Shown: positions 48,780-57,674 of the stretch, in pieces
Layout: each line of letters opens with the position of its first letter
Position numbering within the stretch: position 1 is the stretch's first letter
The notes under the pieces: model-generated
The model's input: the letters and a program-made list of their open reading frames with translations, nothing else
What the model was told of the DNA's origin: nothing
The model's database searches: none
Program-made: the position numbers and the translations under genes
Origin: Nocardia sp. CNY236
GTDB lineage: Bacteria > Actinomycetota > Actinomycetes > Mycobacteriales > Mycobacteriaceae
Assembly (NCBI RefSeq): GCF_000482385.1
Contig: NZ_AXVD01000021.1
Coordinates: 1 to 64,000 of the forward strand
Reading direction: 5' to 3'
DNA: 64,000 nucleotides

Positions 48780-50311
48780 CCAGACCGCCTCCGGCGCTGC
48801 CTGCAAAGCTGCATCCGTTGGTGCGCGACTTCCTCGACCAACCCGGTGGTGTGTCGGATACCCTTGCGCGGTTCGGCTCTCCGGTGCACGTAGTTTTCCC
48901 GCAGGTGTTCTCCGACAACCTCGCAGGTCTACGCGATGTGTTGGACCGGAGGCTACCGCAGTATCGAATATGCTATGCGCACAAAGTGAACCAGTCCCGC
49001 GCGCTGGTCCGCACCGCGGAGCGTGCAGGAATCGCCATCGATGTCGCCTCGCAGCACGAACTTGCCAGCGCCCTCGAGGCCGGATTCGACCCACCGCGGA
49101 TCGAGGCCACCGGGCCGAAGGGGGAGCCATTCCTGCGCGACCTCGTCGCGCACGGCGTGGCAGTCAATGTGGACAATCTGTGGGAGCTGGGGCGCCTCGC
49201 CGAACTCGCCGAACCGGGAACGCCGGTACCGGTGTTGCTTCGCCTCTGTGGATTCGACTCCGGACAGGTGAGCCGGTTCGGAATGCCCCTCACTCATCTC
49301 GAACAGGCATTGGACCACCTGTGGACCCATCGCGAATGCATGCTGTTCCTCGGCATCGGATTTCATCTGGACTCCGGGGACCTCGGCGAGCGGGTTCGAG
49401 CGATCGACGCCTGCCTACCGGCAATCGAGCGAGCCTACACCTGGGGCCTGGCGCCGTCGGTGCTCGACATCGGCGGTGGACTCCGGCAAGTATTCACCGC
49501 CGACGTCGAGCGCTTCGACACCTACCTACGAGCGCTGCAAGCGTCGCTGCTCGGCCAAGGGGAACCGATGACCTGGGGAAATACTTCTTTCGGCTACCAC
49601 ATCGCCAACGGGGTCGTGCGTGGTACGCCGGTGTTCCACAAATATGCCAATACCGTATCTGCGACCACGATGCTCGACGACTTGCTGGTCGCCCCGCTGG
49701 AGCGCCAAGGTGGACGTACGGTCGCGCAGGTGCTTCGCGACAACGTCGTGGAGCTGTGGTTGGAGCCGGGTAAGGCGCTGGTAGACCACGTGGGCATCAC
49801 ATTGGCCACGGTCGAGTTCGTCAAAGAGTCCGCCGACGGGAGTGTGCTGGTGCACATCGACCTCAGCCGCGACTCGGTGACCCCGGCCGACCAGGAGGTG
49901 ATGGTCGATCCGATCTTCCTGCCCGGCACACCCGAGCGGTCCCCGCTCGGCAGGAGCGCCAGGACACGCGGCGGCGCCGAAAACGAAACCGGTCCGATCG
50001 GAGTGTATTTCGCCGGGCGCCTGTGCCTGGAACGCGATCTGATCACCAACCACAAGGTGTGGCTGCCGGTCCGACCGCAACCAGGGGATACGGTCGCTGT
50101 CCCGAACACCGCCGCCTACCACATGGACTTGTCCGCCGCGATGGCCTCGATGCATCCGCTGCCCGCGAAACTGGCTGCTACGCGGGGAAGAAACGGGTTC
50201 CGGATCGTGCGCGACGCCGAGTACGAACCGGAGGTCACCATCGATCCCGCGTCCCGTGGCGACGGCGACGGGAGCGGTGCCGGTCGAGCAGTTTCGAGGC
50301 GCAGAAGCTGA
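48776..50311 (+). CDS. Fold-type III PLP decarboxylase-like enzyme (LysA/ornithine-decarboxylase superfamily, Y4yA-like)
   Basis: 511 residues. LARFGSPVHVVFPQVFSDNL followed by RICYAHKVNQSRALVRTAER places PLP Lys70 at the start of the TIM-barrel; GIAIDVASQHELASALEAGF and PSVLDIGGGLRQVF (Gly-rich phosphate loop) follow; YFAGRLCLERDLITNHKVWL carries the C-terminal Cys-x-x-x-Asp active-site region contributed in trans. This is the DAP/ornithine/arginine decarboxylase layout, and most resembles the rhizobial Y4yA branch whose substrate is unknown. It is translationally coupled to the HMA protein (ATG within ATGA, 48776) and followed 3 bp later by the cysteine synthase-rhodanese. Confidence 0.85.
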   Translation: MTRPPPALPAKLHPLVRDFLDQPGGVSDTLARFGSPVHVVFPQVFSDNLAGLRDVLDRRLPQYRICYAHKVNQSRALVRTAERAGIAIDVASQHELASALEAGFDPPRIEATGPKGEPFLRDLVAHGVAVNVDNLWELGRLAELAEPGTPVPVLLRLCGFDSGQVSRFGMPLTHLEQALDHLWTHRECMLFLGIGFHLDSGDLGERVRAIDACLPAIERAYTWGLAPSVLDIGGGLRQVFTADVERFDTYLRALQASLLGQGEPMTWGNTSFGYHIANGVVRGTPVFHKYANTVSATTMLDDLLVAPLERQGGRTVAQVLRDNVVELWLEPGKALVDHVGITLATVEFVKESADGSVLVHIDLSRDSVTPADQEVMVDPIFLPGTPERSPLGRSARTRGGAENETGPIGVYFAGRLCLERDLITNHKVWLPVRPQPGDTVAVPNTAAYHMDLSAAMASMHPLPAKLAATRGRNGFRIVRDAEYEPEVTIDPASRGDGDGSGAGRAVSRRRS

Positions 50312-50314
50312 CCG

Positions 50315-51640
50315 ATGCGCTACGACCACATCACCGAACTCATCGGCAATACGCCCTTGCTGCGACTCGACCCCCGTGTGCATGGGCTGGACAATGTCGC
50401 GCTGTTTGCAAAACTGGAGTCGCACAACCCGTTCGGCTCGGTCAAGGATCGGCTGGCGTGGGGCCTGATCCGCGACGAACTCGACGAAATCCGGTCGACC
50501 GGACGGACTCTCATCGAGGCATCGAGCGGGAACACCGCCAAGGCGCTGCGAGTTCTGGGCGAGGTATACGGCATCGGTTTACGCGCGGTGACAAACCGAA
50601 TCAAAGTGGCCGAGGTCCGCGAATTGCTGCACCTGCTCGGAACCGAGATCATCGAGCTGCCCGGTCTATCCGAATGTCCGGACCCGACCACGCCGAACGA
50701 CGTCTACACGGTGATCGAGGCGAGTATGGCGCAGCAACCCAACAGGTTTCATCACCTGTCGCAGTACACCAACAGCAAGAACATCGAAACGCACTATCAC
50801 GGCACCGGCCGCGAAATCCATGACGACCTCGCCACCGATGGCATCACAACGGTCGACTATTTGATCGGCGGGCTCGGCACCAGCGGCGCCACCCGCGGCG
50901 CAGCCACCTACCTGCGTCGACACAACTCTGAATTACACACCATCGCAGTGGTATCCGAACGATCGGATTTCATACCAGGTATTCGATCCGAGGCAGAGAT
51001 GTGGGAGGTCGGACTGTTCCAGCCCGACTTCTACGACCAGATCGTCACCGTCACCGCCAGCGAAGCCGTGGATGCAACCCTCCGACTGGCGGCCGGCTAT
51101 GGCATTCTCGCCGGGCCGACGAGCGGCGCGAGCTATTCCGCGGCTCTCAAAGCCCTGGGATCTCTCCCCGCGGCGGCCCGCCGCCGCAACGATCCGGTCG
51201 TCGCGGTGTTCATCGTCTGCGACCGCCTCGAGCCGTACGTATCGTATGTCAAAAAGCGCCGGCCGGACCTGTCCGGCCACACCGGCGGCGACCTCGGGTC
51301 GGGGGCCGACGAGTTGTCCGAGGTCCCGACCGTGACCCCGGAGCAACTCGCCGATCTGGACCGAACCGATCGGCCCACCATCGTGGACACCCGAGGCGCG
51401 ATGGCCTATCGGATCGGGCACGTGCCCGGCGCGGTGAACATCCCGGACGAACTGCTCGATGATATGTTCGACCACGGTGTGCCGTTTCCTCGGTCGCGGC
51501 CGGTGGTCTTCGTCTGTCCGGTGGGCGAGTTGTCGTCGCGGTTCGCTGCGCGTGCACGACGTGCGGGATACGATGCCACCAGCTTGGCCGGGGGCATCGT
51601 CGCCTGGCGCGACGCAGGATTGTCTCTGGAACGCGGCTGA
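50315..51640 (+). CDS. Cysteine synthase-like PLP enzyme fused to a rhodanese domain
   Basis: 441 residues. Residues 1-310 are a fold-type II PLP enzyme: ITELIGNTPLLRLDPRVHGL, NPFGSVKDRLAW with Lys44, EASSGNTAKALRVL for substrate carboxylate, GGLGTSGATRGAATYL for PLP phosphate, GILAGPTSGASYSAAL. Residues about 325-441 are a rhodanese: TIVDTRGAMAYRIGHVPGAV NIPDELL, catalytic loop VFVCPVGELSSRFA with Cys401, GGIVAWRDAGL. The first half should do beta-replacement on serine/O-acyl or O-phosphoserine; the second can carry a persulfide as sulfur donor. A built-in donor suggests direct sulfur delivery. Last gene of the tight operon. Confidence 0.9.
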   Translation: MRYDHITELIGNTPLLRLDPRVHGLDNVALFAKLESHNPFGSVKDRLAWGLIRDELDEIRSTGRTLIEASSGNTAKALRVLGEVYGIGLRAVTNRIKVAEVRELLHLLGTEIIELPGLSECPDPTTPNDVYTVIEASMAQQPNRFHHLSQYTNSKNIETHYHGTGREIHDDLATDGITTVDYLIGGLGTSGATRGAATYLRRHNSELHTIAVVSERSDFIPGIRSEAEMWEVGLFQPDFYDQIVTVTASEAVDATLRLAAGYGILAGPTSGASYSAALKALGSLPAAARRRNDPVVAVFIVCDRLEPYVSYVKKRRPDLSGHTGGDLGSGADELSEVPTVTPEQLADLDRTDRPTIVDTRGAMAYRIGHVPGAVNIPDELLDDMFDHGVPFPRSRPVVFVCPVGELSSRFAARARRAGYDATSLAGGIVAWRDAGLSLERG

Positions 51641-51750
51641 CCTCCGGTGCAGCTGCGGCGCCGTTTTCGATCCGTGGCAAACGGCGCTTCCTCCGACACC
51701 GGGGAAACCGGCGGCTAGAGTGGCCGAGTAGCCACGGCGATGAGGAGCGG

Positions 51751-52152
51751 GTGTTGGTGTCCATCGGTAAATTGGTGTCTTTCGACAGTTCCAGGGGATT
51801 TGGATTCATTCGTCCGGAGGACGGTGGACCGGATGTGTTCGTCCACGTCAACGACGTCGGACTGGACGAGGACGAGTTGCGTCAGGGCCGGGTGTTCGAA
51901 TTCGATGTCACCGAAGGTGACCGCGGACCCAAGGCCGTCAATCTCGGTATCGTCGGCGGACAGTCCGTACCGCCTGTCCGCCACAAGGGCAAAGACAAAT
52001 CGAGTTCGGGACCGCTCACCGTCGCCGAGCACAAGCGATTGATCACCGAACTGCTGCTGGATGCGAGCCCCGCCCTGACCGCGGGCGAGATCATTACCAT
52101 CCGCGACCGACTCACGACGTTCGCCGACCAGCACGGCTGGCTGGAGAACTGA
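51751..52152 (+). CDS. Cold-shock-domain protein with C-terminal extension
   Basis: 133 residues. SIGKLVSFDSSRGFGFIRPE DGGPDVFVHVNDV has RNP-1 (RGFGFI) and RNP-2 (DVFVHV) of the cold-shock fold (about 3-67), then EFDVTEGDRGPKAVNL. The about 65-residue tail (SSGPLTVAEHKRLITELLLD ...) is not in CspA and may be a helical oligomerisation or RNA-binding add-on. Start is GTG 51751 with GAGGAG 5 bp upstream; GTG 51757 is also possible. Nucleic-acid chaperone by family. Confidence 0.9.
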   Translation: MLVSIGKLVSFDSSRGFGFIRPEDGGPDVFVHVNDVGLDEDELRQGRVFEFDVTEGDRGPKAVNLGIVGGQSVPPVRHKGKDKSSSGPLTVAEHKRLITELLLDASPALTAGEIITIRDRLTTFADQHGWLEN

Positions 52153-52264
52153 CCGGCGACGTCCACGACATCATCGAGGGCGCAGCGCCTACGATCGAGC
52201 TGAAGCCACGCTCGCGGGGCATCCGCGCGTCGGTCTGCATACGGATCGAACTCGAGGAGGTCAT

Positions 52265-53350
52265 GTGGACTTGCCCGTGATGCCGCCAGTCCGGCCCATG
52301 CTGGCCAAGTCGGCCCGCACGGTACCGCGCGGGCCGAGACTGAGTTATGAGCCGAAATGGGACGGGTTTCGGTGCGTCGTGTTTCGCGATGGCGCCGAGG
52401 TTCAACTCGGCTCCCGCAATGACCGCCCGCTGACCAGATACTTTCCCGAAGTTGCCGAGCGGCTGTTACCGGCACTGCCGCGGCGCTGCGTGCTCGACGG
52501 CGAGATCGTGGTGGTCACCGAGCGCGGCCTGGACTTCGATGTCCTGCAGCACCGCCTGCACCCGGCTGCGTCTCGGATCGCCAAGCTCTCGGTGCAGACA
52601 CCGGCGAGTTTCGTCGCCTTCGACGTGCTGGCGCTCGGCGACCGGGATCTGACCGCCGAGCCGTTCACCACGCGCCGGCACGTGCTGGAAACGACGCTCG
52701 ATACTGCGCTTGCGCGCGTCCATCTCACCCCGATCACCCGCGACCCAGCGGTCGCACAGGACTGGTTCACTCGGTTCGAAGGCGCGGGGTTCGACGGCAT
52801 CATGGTCAAGTCCGACGACCTGGCCTACTGCCAAGGCAAGCGAGTCATGCTCAAAGTCAAACACGAACGCACCGCCGACTGTGTGGTGGCAGGCTTCCGA
52901 TGGCACAAGGATGGCGCAGGTGTCGGATCGCTGCTGCTCGGGCTGTTCGACGACGCGGGCCACCTGCACCATGTCGGGGTGGCCAGTAGTTTCACGGCTG
53001 CGCGCCGTGCGGAACTCGTGCAAACCTTGGCGCCACTGCGGGACAACGCGCTCGACAACCATCCGTGGCGGGACTGGGCCGACGCCGCCGGGACCGCGAC
53101 GGACGGCGGCGCCATGCCCGGTGCAGTGAGCCGCTGGACCGGCGGAAAAGATCTGTCCTGGCAGGCACTGCGACCGGAACTGGTGGCCGAAATCCGCTAC
53201 GAGCACGTGCAGTCGGGCAGATTACGCCACGGCGGGCGCCTGGTGCGTTTCCGGTCCGACCGCACCCCGGCGTCGTGCACGTTCGGTCAACTCGACGTCG
53301 TGGCACCGGCAGAACTGAGCACGGTGTTCGGCCGAGGTTCGACACGATGA
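52265..53350 (+). CDS. ligC: ATP-dependent DNA ligase LigC
   Basis: 361 residues. LSYEPKWDGFRCVVFRDG holds the adenylated Lys31 (KxDGxR), followed by LDGEIVVV (motif IIIa), FVAFDVLALG, GIMVKSDDLAYCQGKRVMLK VKHERTADCVV (motifs IV-V) and an OB-fold C-terminus. Length and lack of nuclease/polymerase domains fit stand-alone LigC of actinobacteria, which seals nicks in end-joining or base-excision repair. GTG 52265 has GAGGAGG 4-5 bp upstream. Overlaps the next gene by four bases. Confidence 0.93.
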   Translation: MDLPVMPPVRPMLAKSARTVPRGPRLSYEPKWDGFRCVVFRDGAEVQLGSRNDRPLTRYFPEVAERLLPALPRRCVLDGEIVVVTERGLDFDVLQHRLHPAASRIAKLSVQTPASFVAFDVLALGDRDLTAEPFTTRRHVLETTLDTALARVHLTPITRDPAVAQDWFTRFEGAGFDGIMVKSDDLAYCQGKRVMLKVKHERTADCVVAGFRWHKDGAGVGSLLLGLFDDAGHLHHVGVASSFTAARRAELVQTLAPLRDNALDNHPWRDWADAAGTATDGGAMPGAVSRWTGGKDLSWQALRPELVAEIRYEHVQSGRLRHGGRLVRFRSDRTPASCTFGQLDVVAPAELSTVFGRGSTR

Positions 53351-54390
53351 GCGCGCCGGTCGAGATCGAGGTCGATGGCACCACGACCATGACGATCAGC
53401 AATCCGGACAAGGTGTATTTCGCCGAACGTGGCGAGACGAAGCTCGATCTGGTGCGGTACTACCAGACGATCGCACAACCGTTGTTGAACGTAGTCGGTG
53501 GGCGGCCACTGCTGCTGGAACGCCATCCCGACGGCGCAACAGGGAAATCATGGTTTCAAAAGCGCATACCGAAGTCCGCTCCGGGCTGGCTGCGCACGGT
53601 GGAGGTTCGCACGCCCAACGGCACGACGAGCGCCGCGCTCGTCGCCCACGATCTCGCTCACATTCTGTGGGCGGTGAACCAAGGGTGCCTCGGATTCCAC
53701 GTGTGGCCCAATCGTGCAGACGACCTCGATATCACCGATGAACTACGCATCGACCTCGATCCTTCCCCCGGCACGACGTTCACCGATGTCGCACGCACCG
53801 CAGTGCGTACCAGAGATCTGTGCGCCGAACTCGGCATCGAATCGCACATCAAGACTTCGGGCTCGCGCGGGTTGCACCTCTACGCCACGCTGGCGCCGCG
53901 GTGGGACGGCTATCAGGTCCGTGCTGCCGCCGTGGCGCTGGCTCGTGAATTGGAGCGCAGGTATCCGAACGACATCACCGCTCAATGGTGGAAAGAGCAA
54001 CGCGGCAGCCGGGTATTCGTCGACTTCAATCAGAACGCACCGCACAAGACGGTTTTCGGCGCTTGGTGTGTCCGCCCGACGCCGAGTGCGCGGGTGTCGA
54101 CACCGATCACCTGGTCCGATCTGGATTCGATCGTCCCAGAGGAGTTGACCATCGCTACGGTGCCCACCCGGTACGCCGCATTCGGTGATCCGTGGGCCGG
54201 ACGCACGCCACAATCGATCACGCCGTTGCTGGAGATGTCGCAGCAAGATCTGGCGGCGGGCCTCATGGATGCCCCATGGCCACCGCAGTACCCGAAGATG
54301 CCCGGCGAGCCGAAACGAGTACAGCCGTCTCGCGATACCGATCAGACGCGACGAGCCGCGACCCGCACACGGCGAGGGGTCCAGCCCTAG
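53347..54390 (+). CDS. LigD-type primase-polymerase (PolDom/PrimC-like)
   Basis: 347 residues. ISNPDKVYFAERGETKLDLV RYY, LLLERHPDGATGKSWFQKRI, LRIDLDPSPGTTFTDVAR with the catalytic DxD, KTSGSRGLHLYATLAPRW (conserved Ser-Gly-x-Gly-His), and FVDFNQNAPHKTVFGAWCVR PTPSARVSTPITW are the archaeo-eukaryotic primase-type motifs of NHEJ polymerases. Such proteins add ribonucleotides at breaks and pair with LigC in mycobacteria. Its ATG overlaps the ligC stop (ATGA, 53347-53350), so the two are co-translated. Ends with a basic Arg-rich tail. Confidence 0.93.
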   Translation: MSAPVEIEVDGTTTMTISNPDKVYFAERGETKLDLVRYYQTIAQPLLNVVGGRPLLLERHPDGATGKSWFQKRIPKSAPGWLRTVEVRTPNGTTSAALVAHDLAHILWAVNQGCLGFHVWPNRADDLDITDELRIDLDPSPGTTFTDVARTAVRTRDLCAELGIESHIKTSGSRGLHLYATLAPRWDGYQVRAAAVALARELERRYPNDITAQWWKEQRGSRVFVDFNQNAPHKTVFGAWCVRPTPSARVSTPITWSDLDSIVPEELTIATVPTRYAAFGDPWAGRTPQSITPLLEMSQQDLAAGLMDAPWPPQYPKMPGEPKRVQPSRDTDQTRRAATRTRRGVQP

Positions 54391-54494
54391 GGGCAGGATT
54401 CACCAGCAACACACCTGCCCGGTCACGGTGTTTTCTCGACCCGGAGATCGGCGTTCGGTCGCTGGTGGGGCGACTTCGCCACGCGGGCCTCGGA

Positions 54495-55193
54495 TCACAG
54501 ACGGTCGGCGGGTACATCCAGGGGCAGCCCCCGAGTGCGCTGACCACGGTCCACTGTCGGCAGTGACCGAGTGACCAAAGTCAACAGCATGTCGCACAAC
54601 AATGTGTGCACCTGCGCGCGGGTGAGTGTGCCACGGGTGATCCACTCGCGGCCCGCGACTTTGACCAGCCCGCCGTAGGCACGCACCATGGCACGCAGTT
54701 CTGCGCTGTGCGCCGAATCGGCGAGACCTACCATCAACAACAGACGGTCGGCGGCGGCATCGTCGGCCGCGTCGAGGATCTGCTGCACCTCCGGATCGTC
54801 ACCGACGCCCTCGTGGCTGGTCACTTTCACCCACGTACTGCCGTGCTCGGCGATGGTATCGAGCAACCACCGCACGCTGGCATCGACACGTTCACGCTCG
54901 GTTCCGGTCGGAACCATCATCTCGTCTGCCCTGGGCAGGGTCACCATCCTGCGCACTACGGCCAGGTAGAGGTCACGCTTGTTGCCGAAGTAGTGGTTGA
55001 TCAGTCCGCGGGCCACACCTGCCCGCTGCGCCAATTCGGCGGTGGAGACCGCCGCATAGGGCCGCTCACCGAACATATCGATCGCGCAGCCGAGTATCTG
55101 CGCTCGCCGCTCGTCGGGTTCGAGCCGACGACGGCGTGGCGCGGCGGCGTCCGCACCTGCGGCCGTCCGGTCGACATCAGAGAGACCGGGCAA
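54495..55193 (-). CDS. TetR-family transcriptional regulator
   Basis: 232 residues. RAQILGCAIDMFGERPYAAV STAELAQRAGVARGLINHYF GNKRDLYLAVVRRMV is the TetR DNA-binding domain (about 29-83). The C-terminal domain is alpha-helical and Asp-rich (DDPEVQQILDAADDAAADRL). Its start overlaps the upstream acyl-CoA dehydrogenase by 17 bp, so the two are one transcript and the regulator probably controls that operon in response to an acyl-CoA or related ligand. Confidence 0.9.
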   Translation of the reverse strand: MPGLSDVDRTAAGADAAAPRRRRLEPDERRAQILGCAIDMFGERPYAAVSTAELAQRAGVARGLINHYFGNKRDLYLAVVRRMVTLPRADEMMVPTGTERERVDASVRWLLDTIAEHGSTWVKVTSHEGVGDDPEVQQILDAADDAAADRLLLMVGLADSAHSAELRAMVRAYGGLVKVAGREWITRGTLTRAQVHTLLCDMLLTLVTRSLPTVDRGQRTRGLPLDVPADRL

Positions 55194-56337
55194 TGAGATC
55201 CTTCATCACCTCGTTGCTGCCGGCGAGGATTCGCAGAACGCGCGCGCCGGTATAGATCTGAGAAATCGGGTACTCCGTCATGTAGCCGTAGCCGCCGAAC
55301 AATTGCAGGCAGCGGTCGACCACGATACCCAACTGATCTGTCAACCAGTATTTCGACATCGCGGCCGTGGGAACATCCAGTGCGCCCCGCAAGTGCCCGC
55401 TGATGCACTCGTCGAGAAAAGTGCGGGAAACGCGCGCGATGGTCGCACACTCCGCGAGTTCGAACTTGGTGTTCTGCATGGCGAACAGCGGTTTGCCGAA
55501 TGCCATTCGGCCTTTCGTGTAGTCGACGGTGAGCTGCACCGCCTTCTCCATCATGGCGACCGCGACGATCGCGGTCACCAGCCGCTCCTGCGCAAGCAGC
55601 TGCATCATCTGCACGAAACCCTGCCCCTCGGCTTCCCCGAGCAGGTTCGACGCCGGCACCCGCAGACCGTCGAAGAACAGTTCGGCGGTGTCCCCGGCTT
55701 TGCCACCGATCTTGTTCAAGATGCGACCACGGGCGAAGCCCGGGGTGTCGTCGTTCACGTCGGCATAGATCAGCGAGATGCCCGCTGCCCCTTTGGACGA
55801 GTCGGTCTTGGCGGCAATGATGATGCCGTCGCACAACCACCCGTTGGTGATGAAGATTTTCGACCCGGTGATCAGATACTCGTCACCCTCACGGACCGCT
55901 CGGGTGCTGATGTTCTGCAGGTCCGATCCCGTGCTCGGTTCGGTCATGCCGATCGACAAGACGATCTCACCGCTGACAACCCGCGGCAGCACGCGCCGCT
56001 TGAGCTCCTCGGAGCCGAACCGAGCGAGATACGGGGCGACGATCGAGCTGTGCACGGCGATACCCAGCGATGCATCGCCGGCGCGCACCTGCTCCTCGAT
56101 GATCGCCGCCTCGTGCGCGAAGGTGCCTCCGCCGCCCCCGTATTCTGTTGCGATCGCCGGACACAGCAATCCGAGTTCGCCCGCGCGACAGTAGAGCGCC
56201 CGATCGGGGTGGCCCTGGGCGACGAACTTTTCCTCGTAGGGAACCACGTCGTGGTCGAAGAATGTCCGAGCCAAGTCACGCACCGCTTCGACCTCGGTGT
56301 CACTCCATGCTGCGTGCGCCGTTGCACTGTCCGCCAT
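55177..56337 (-). CDS. Acyl-CoA dehydrogenase
   Basis: 386 residues from ATG 56337 (a GAGGACAGGG precedes it; the frame opens at 56382). SIGMTEPSTGSDLQNISTRA (FAD pyrimidine site), YLITGSKIFITNGWLCDGI, IGGKAGDTAELFFDGLRVPA, TKGRMAFGKPLFAMQNTKFE and QLFGGYGYMTEYPISQIYTG ARVLRILAGSNEVMKDLI (C-terminal FAD/CoA region) are all present. The catalytic Glu region near RILAGSNEVM differs from short-chain types (YxGxNEI), so chain specificity is unsure. First gene of a two-gene operon with TetR. Confidence 0.93.
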   Translation of the reverse strand: MADSATAHAAWSDTEVEAVRDLARTFFDHDVVPYEEKFVAQGHPDRALYCRAGELGLLCPAIATEYGGGGGTFAHEAAIIEEQVRAGDASLGIAVHSSIVAPYLARFGSEELKRRVLPRVVSGEIVLSIGMTEPSTGSDLQNISTRAVREGDEYLITGSKIFITNGWLCDGIIIAAKTDSSKGAAGISLIYADVNDDTPGFARGRILNKIGGKAGDTAELFFDGLRVPASNLLGEAEGQGFVQMMQLLAQERLVTAIVAVAMMEKAVQLTVDYTKGRMAFGKPLFAMQNTKFELAECATIARVSRTFLDECISGHLRGALDVPTAAMSKYWLTDQLGIVVDRCLQLFGGYGYMTEYPISQIYTGARVLRILAGSNEVMKDLIARSL

Positions 56338-56553
56338 TGCCCTGTCCTCTACCTGCGTCACGCCGAAGTCCTGCGGCTCCATTGTCGAATTTCTATTGGC
56401 GAACTGTCAACAAGTCCGAACTCTCGACCTCGTCCACACCGCACCGCGGTTCGGGTCACGACCTGCACTCCGCTAGTCGTGAGCTGCGTCATATTCGATG
56501 CTTCACCTCTCCCTTCGGTGGCGGATTCTTCGTACTGTCCGTACCGACACAGT

Positions 56554-56589
56554 GTTGCCGTTGTGCGCGACGTTGCCGTTGTGCGCGAC
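56554..56589. repeat. 18-bp tandem repeat, two perfect copies
   Basis: gttgccgttgtgcgcgac twice in a row, 48 bp before the alpha/beta hydrolase start in the divergent gap to the acyl-CoA dehydrogenase gene. Could be a duplicated regulator site or a slippage product. Confidence 0.8.
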
Positions 56590-56636
56590 GCGACGTCCCG
56601 TCGAACCCGAACGCACGCAACGAACGAGGCGGGGAC

Positions 56637-57569
56637 ATGACCGAAAAGCTCGATACCACCGACACCCCCCGACCCGACCGCACCTGGACGGTGCAAAGGA
56701 AGGGTGCCGACATCGCTGTTCTCGAATGGGGCGACCCCGGCGCGGAGCCTCTGGTGCTGGTACACGGCCTCACCGACACCCACCGCGTGTGGACCACGGT
56801 CGCGGCCTTGCTGGCCGACGGTTTTCGAGTCATCGCCTACGACGTGCGCGGGCATGGCGGCTCGGCGCCCGCACGCGAGCTGCTCGGATATCGGCTCGAC
56901 CAGTTGGCCGAGGACTTCTTCACGGTGATCGATGCCGCCAGCCCGGAGCGTCCGGTACACACGTGCGGCCACGGCTGGGGCGCGGTGCAGCTGTGGGAGG
57001 CGGTCTGCGATCCCCGGGCCACGACCCGATTCGCGTCGTTCACTGCGCTGTCCGGACCGAACCTCGACCACTTCGGCCTGTGGCTACGCGCGCTCACCCC
57101 ACGAGCTCGCCGCGGATTCGCCGGTCTGGATCGGTGGTGGAGTGCGGCCCATGGCGTCCTCGCGCTCGGTCCGATGGCCCGCAGGTTCTACTCACCACGT
57201 CTGCGCAGCCTGCTGGCGCTGCGGCCCGGCAACGTCGTGCCGGTACCGGCGCGAATTGCGCGGACGTGGCGCACCGATCTCATCGCAGGCGCACGTATCG
57301 TCCAGGCCAACCTGGTGCACCATCTCGGCAAACCACGTGTTCGGCGTACTGCGGTCCCGGTGCAACTGCTGGTGGACACCACCGACCCGTTCGTCCCGGC
57401 CGCGGTCTACACCGTCTCGGCCCGGTGGGTCGACCAGGTGTGGCGGCATGCGGTTCCAGCCGACCACTGGCTACCGGTCACCGAACCTCTGCTGGTCGCC
57501 GAGACGATCGCCAATTTCATCGACGATCTGCGCGCCGACCACGCGGCGATCACACCACGCAGCGGGTGA
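56637..57569 (+). CDS. Alpha/beta-hydrolase fold protein lacking the usual nucleophile
   Basis: 310 residues. ADIAVLEWGDPGAEPLVLVH GLTDTHRVW (oxyanion HG) and VIAYDVRGHGGS are typical. The nucleophile elbow reads CGHGWGAVQLWEAV: position 113 is Gly where family members have Ser or Asp (GHDWG in epoxide hydrolases). A single base (GGC for GAC) separates the two. Possible acid and His residues lie at LLVDTTDPFV and VPADHWLPV. It resembles the N-terminal domain of EphD, whose C-terminal domain is an SDR; an SDR gene follows 106 bp downstream. Catalytic activity is doubtful. Confidence 0.85.
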   Translation: MTEKLDTTDTPRPDRTWTVQRKGADIAVLEWGDPGAEPLVLVHGLTDTHRVWTTVAALLADGFRVIAYDVRGHGGSAPARELLGYRLDQLAEDFFTVIDAASPERPVHTCGHGWGAVQLWEAVCDPRATTRFASFTALSGPNLDHFGLWLRALTPRARRGFAGLDRWWSAAHGVLALGPMARRFYSPRLRSLLALRPGNVVPVPARIARTWRTDLIAGARIVQANLVHHLGKPRVRRTAVPVQLLVDTTDPFVPAAVYTVSARWVDQVWRHAVPADHWLPVTEPLLVAETIANFIDDLRADHAAITPRSG

Positions 57570-57674
57570 ACCGAGCCGCTACCCGGTCATCGGTGACCGC
57601 AGGGTTGCTCACCGTGCGGGTCTGCGACAATGGGTCGGCCGATTGTCCAGCTCAGAAGGATGCCCCCCGTCGCG

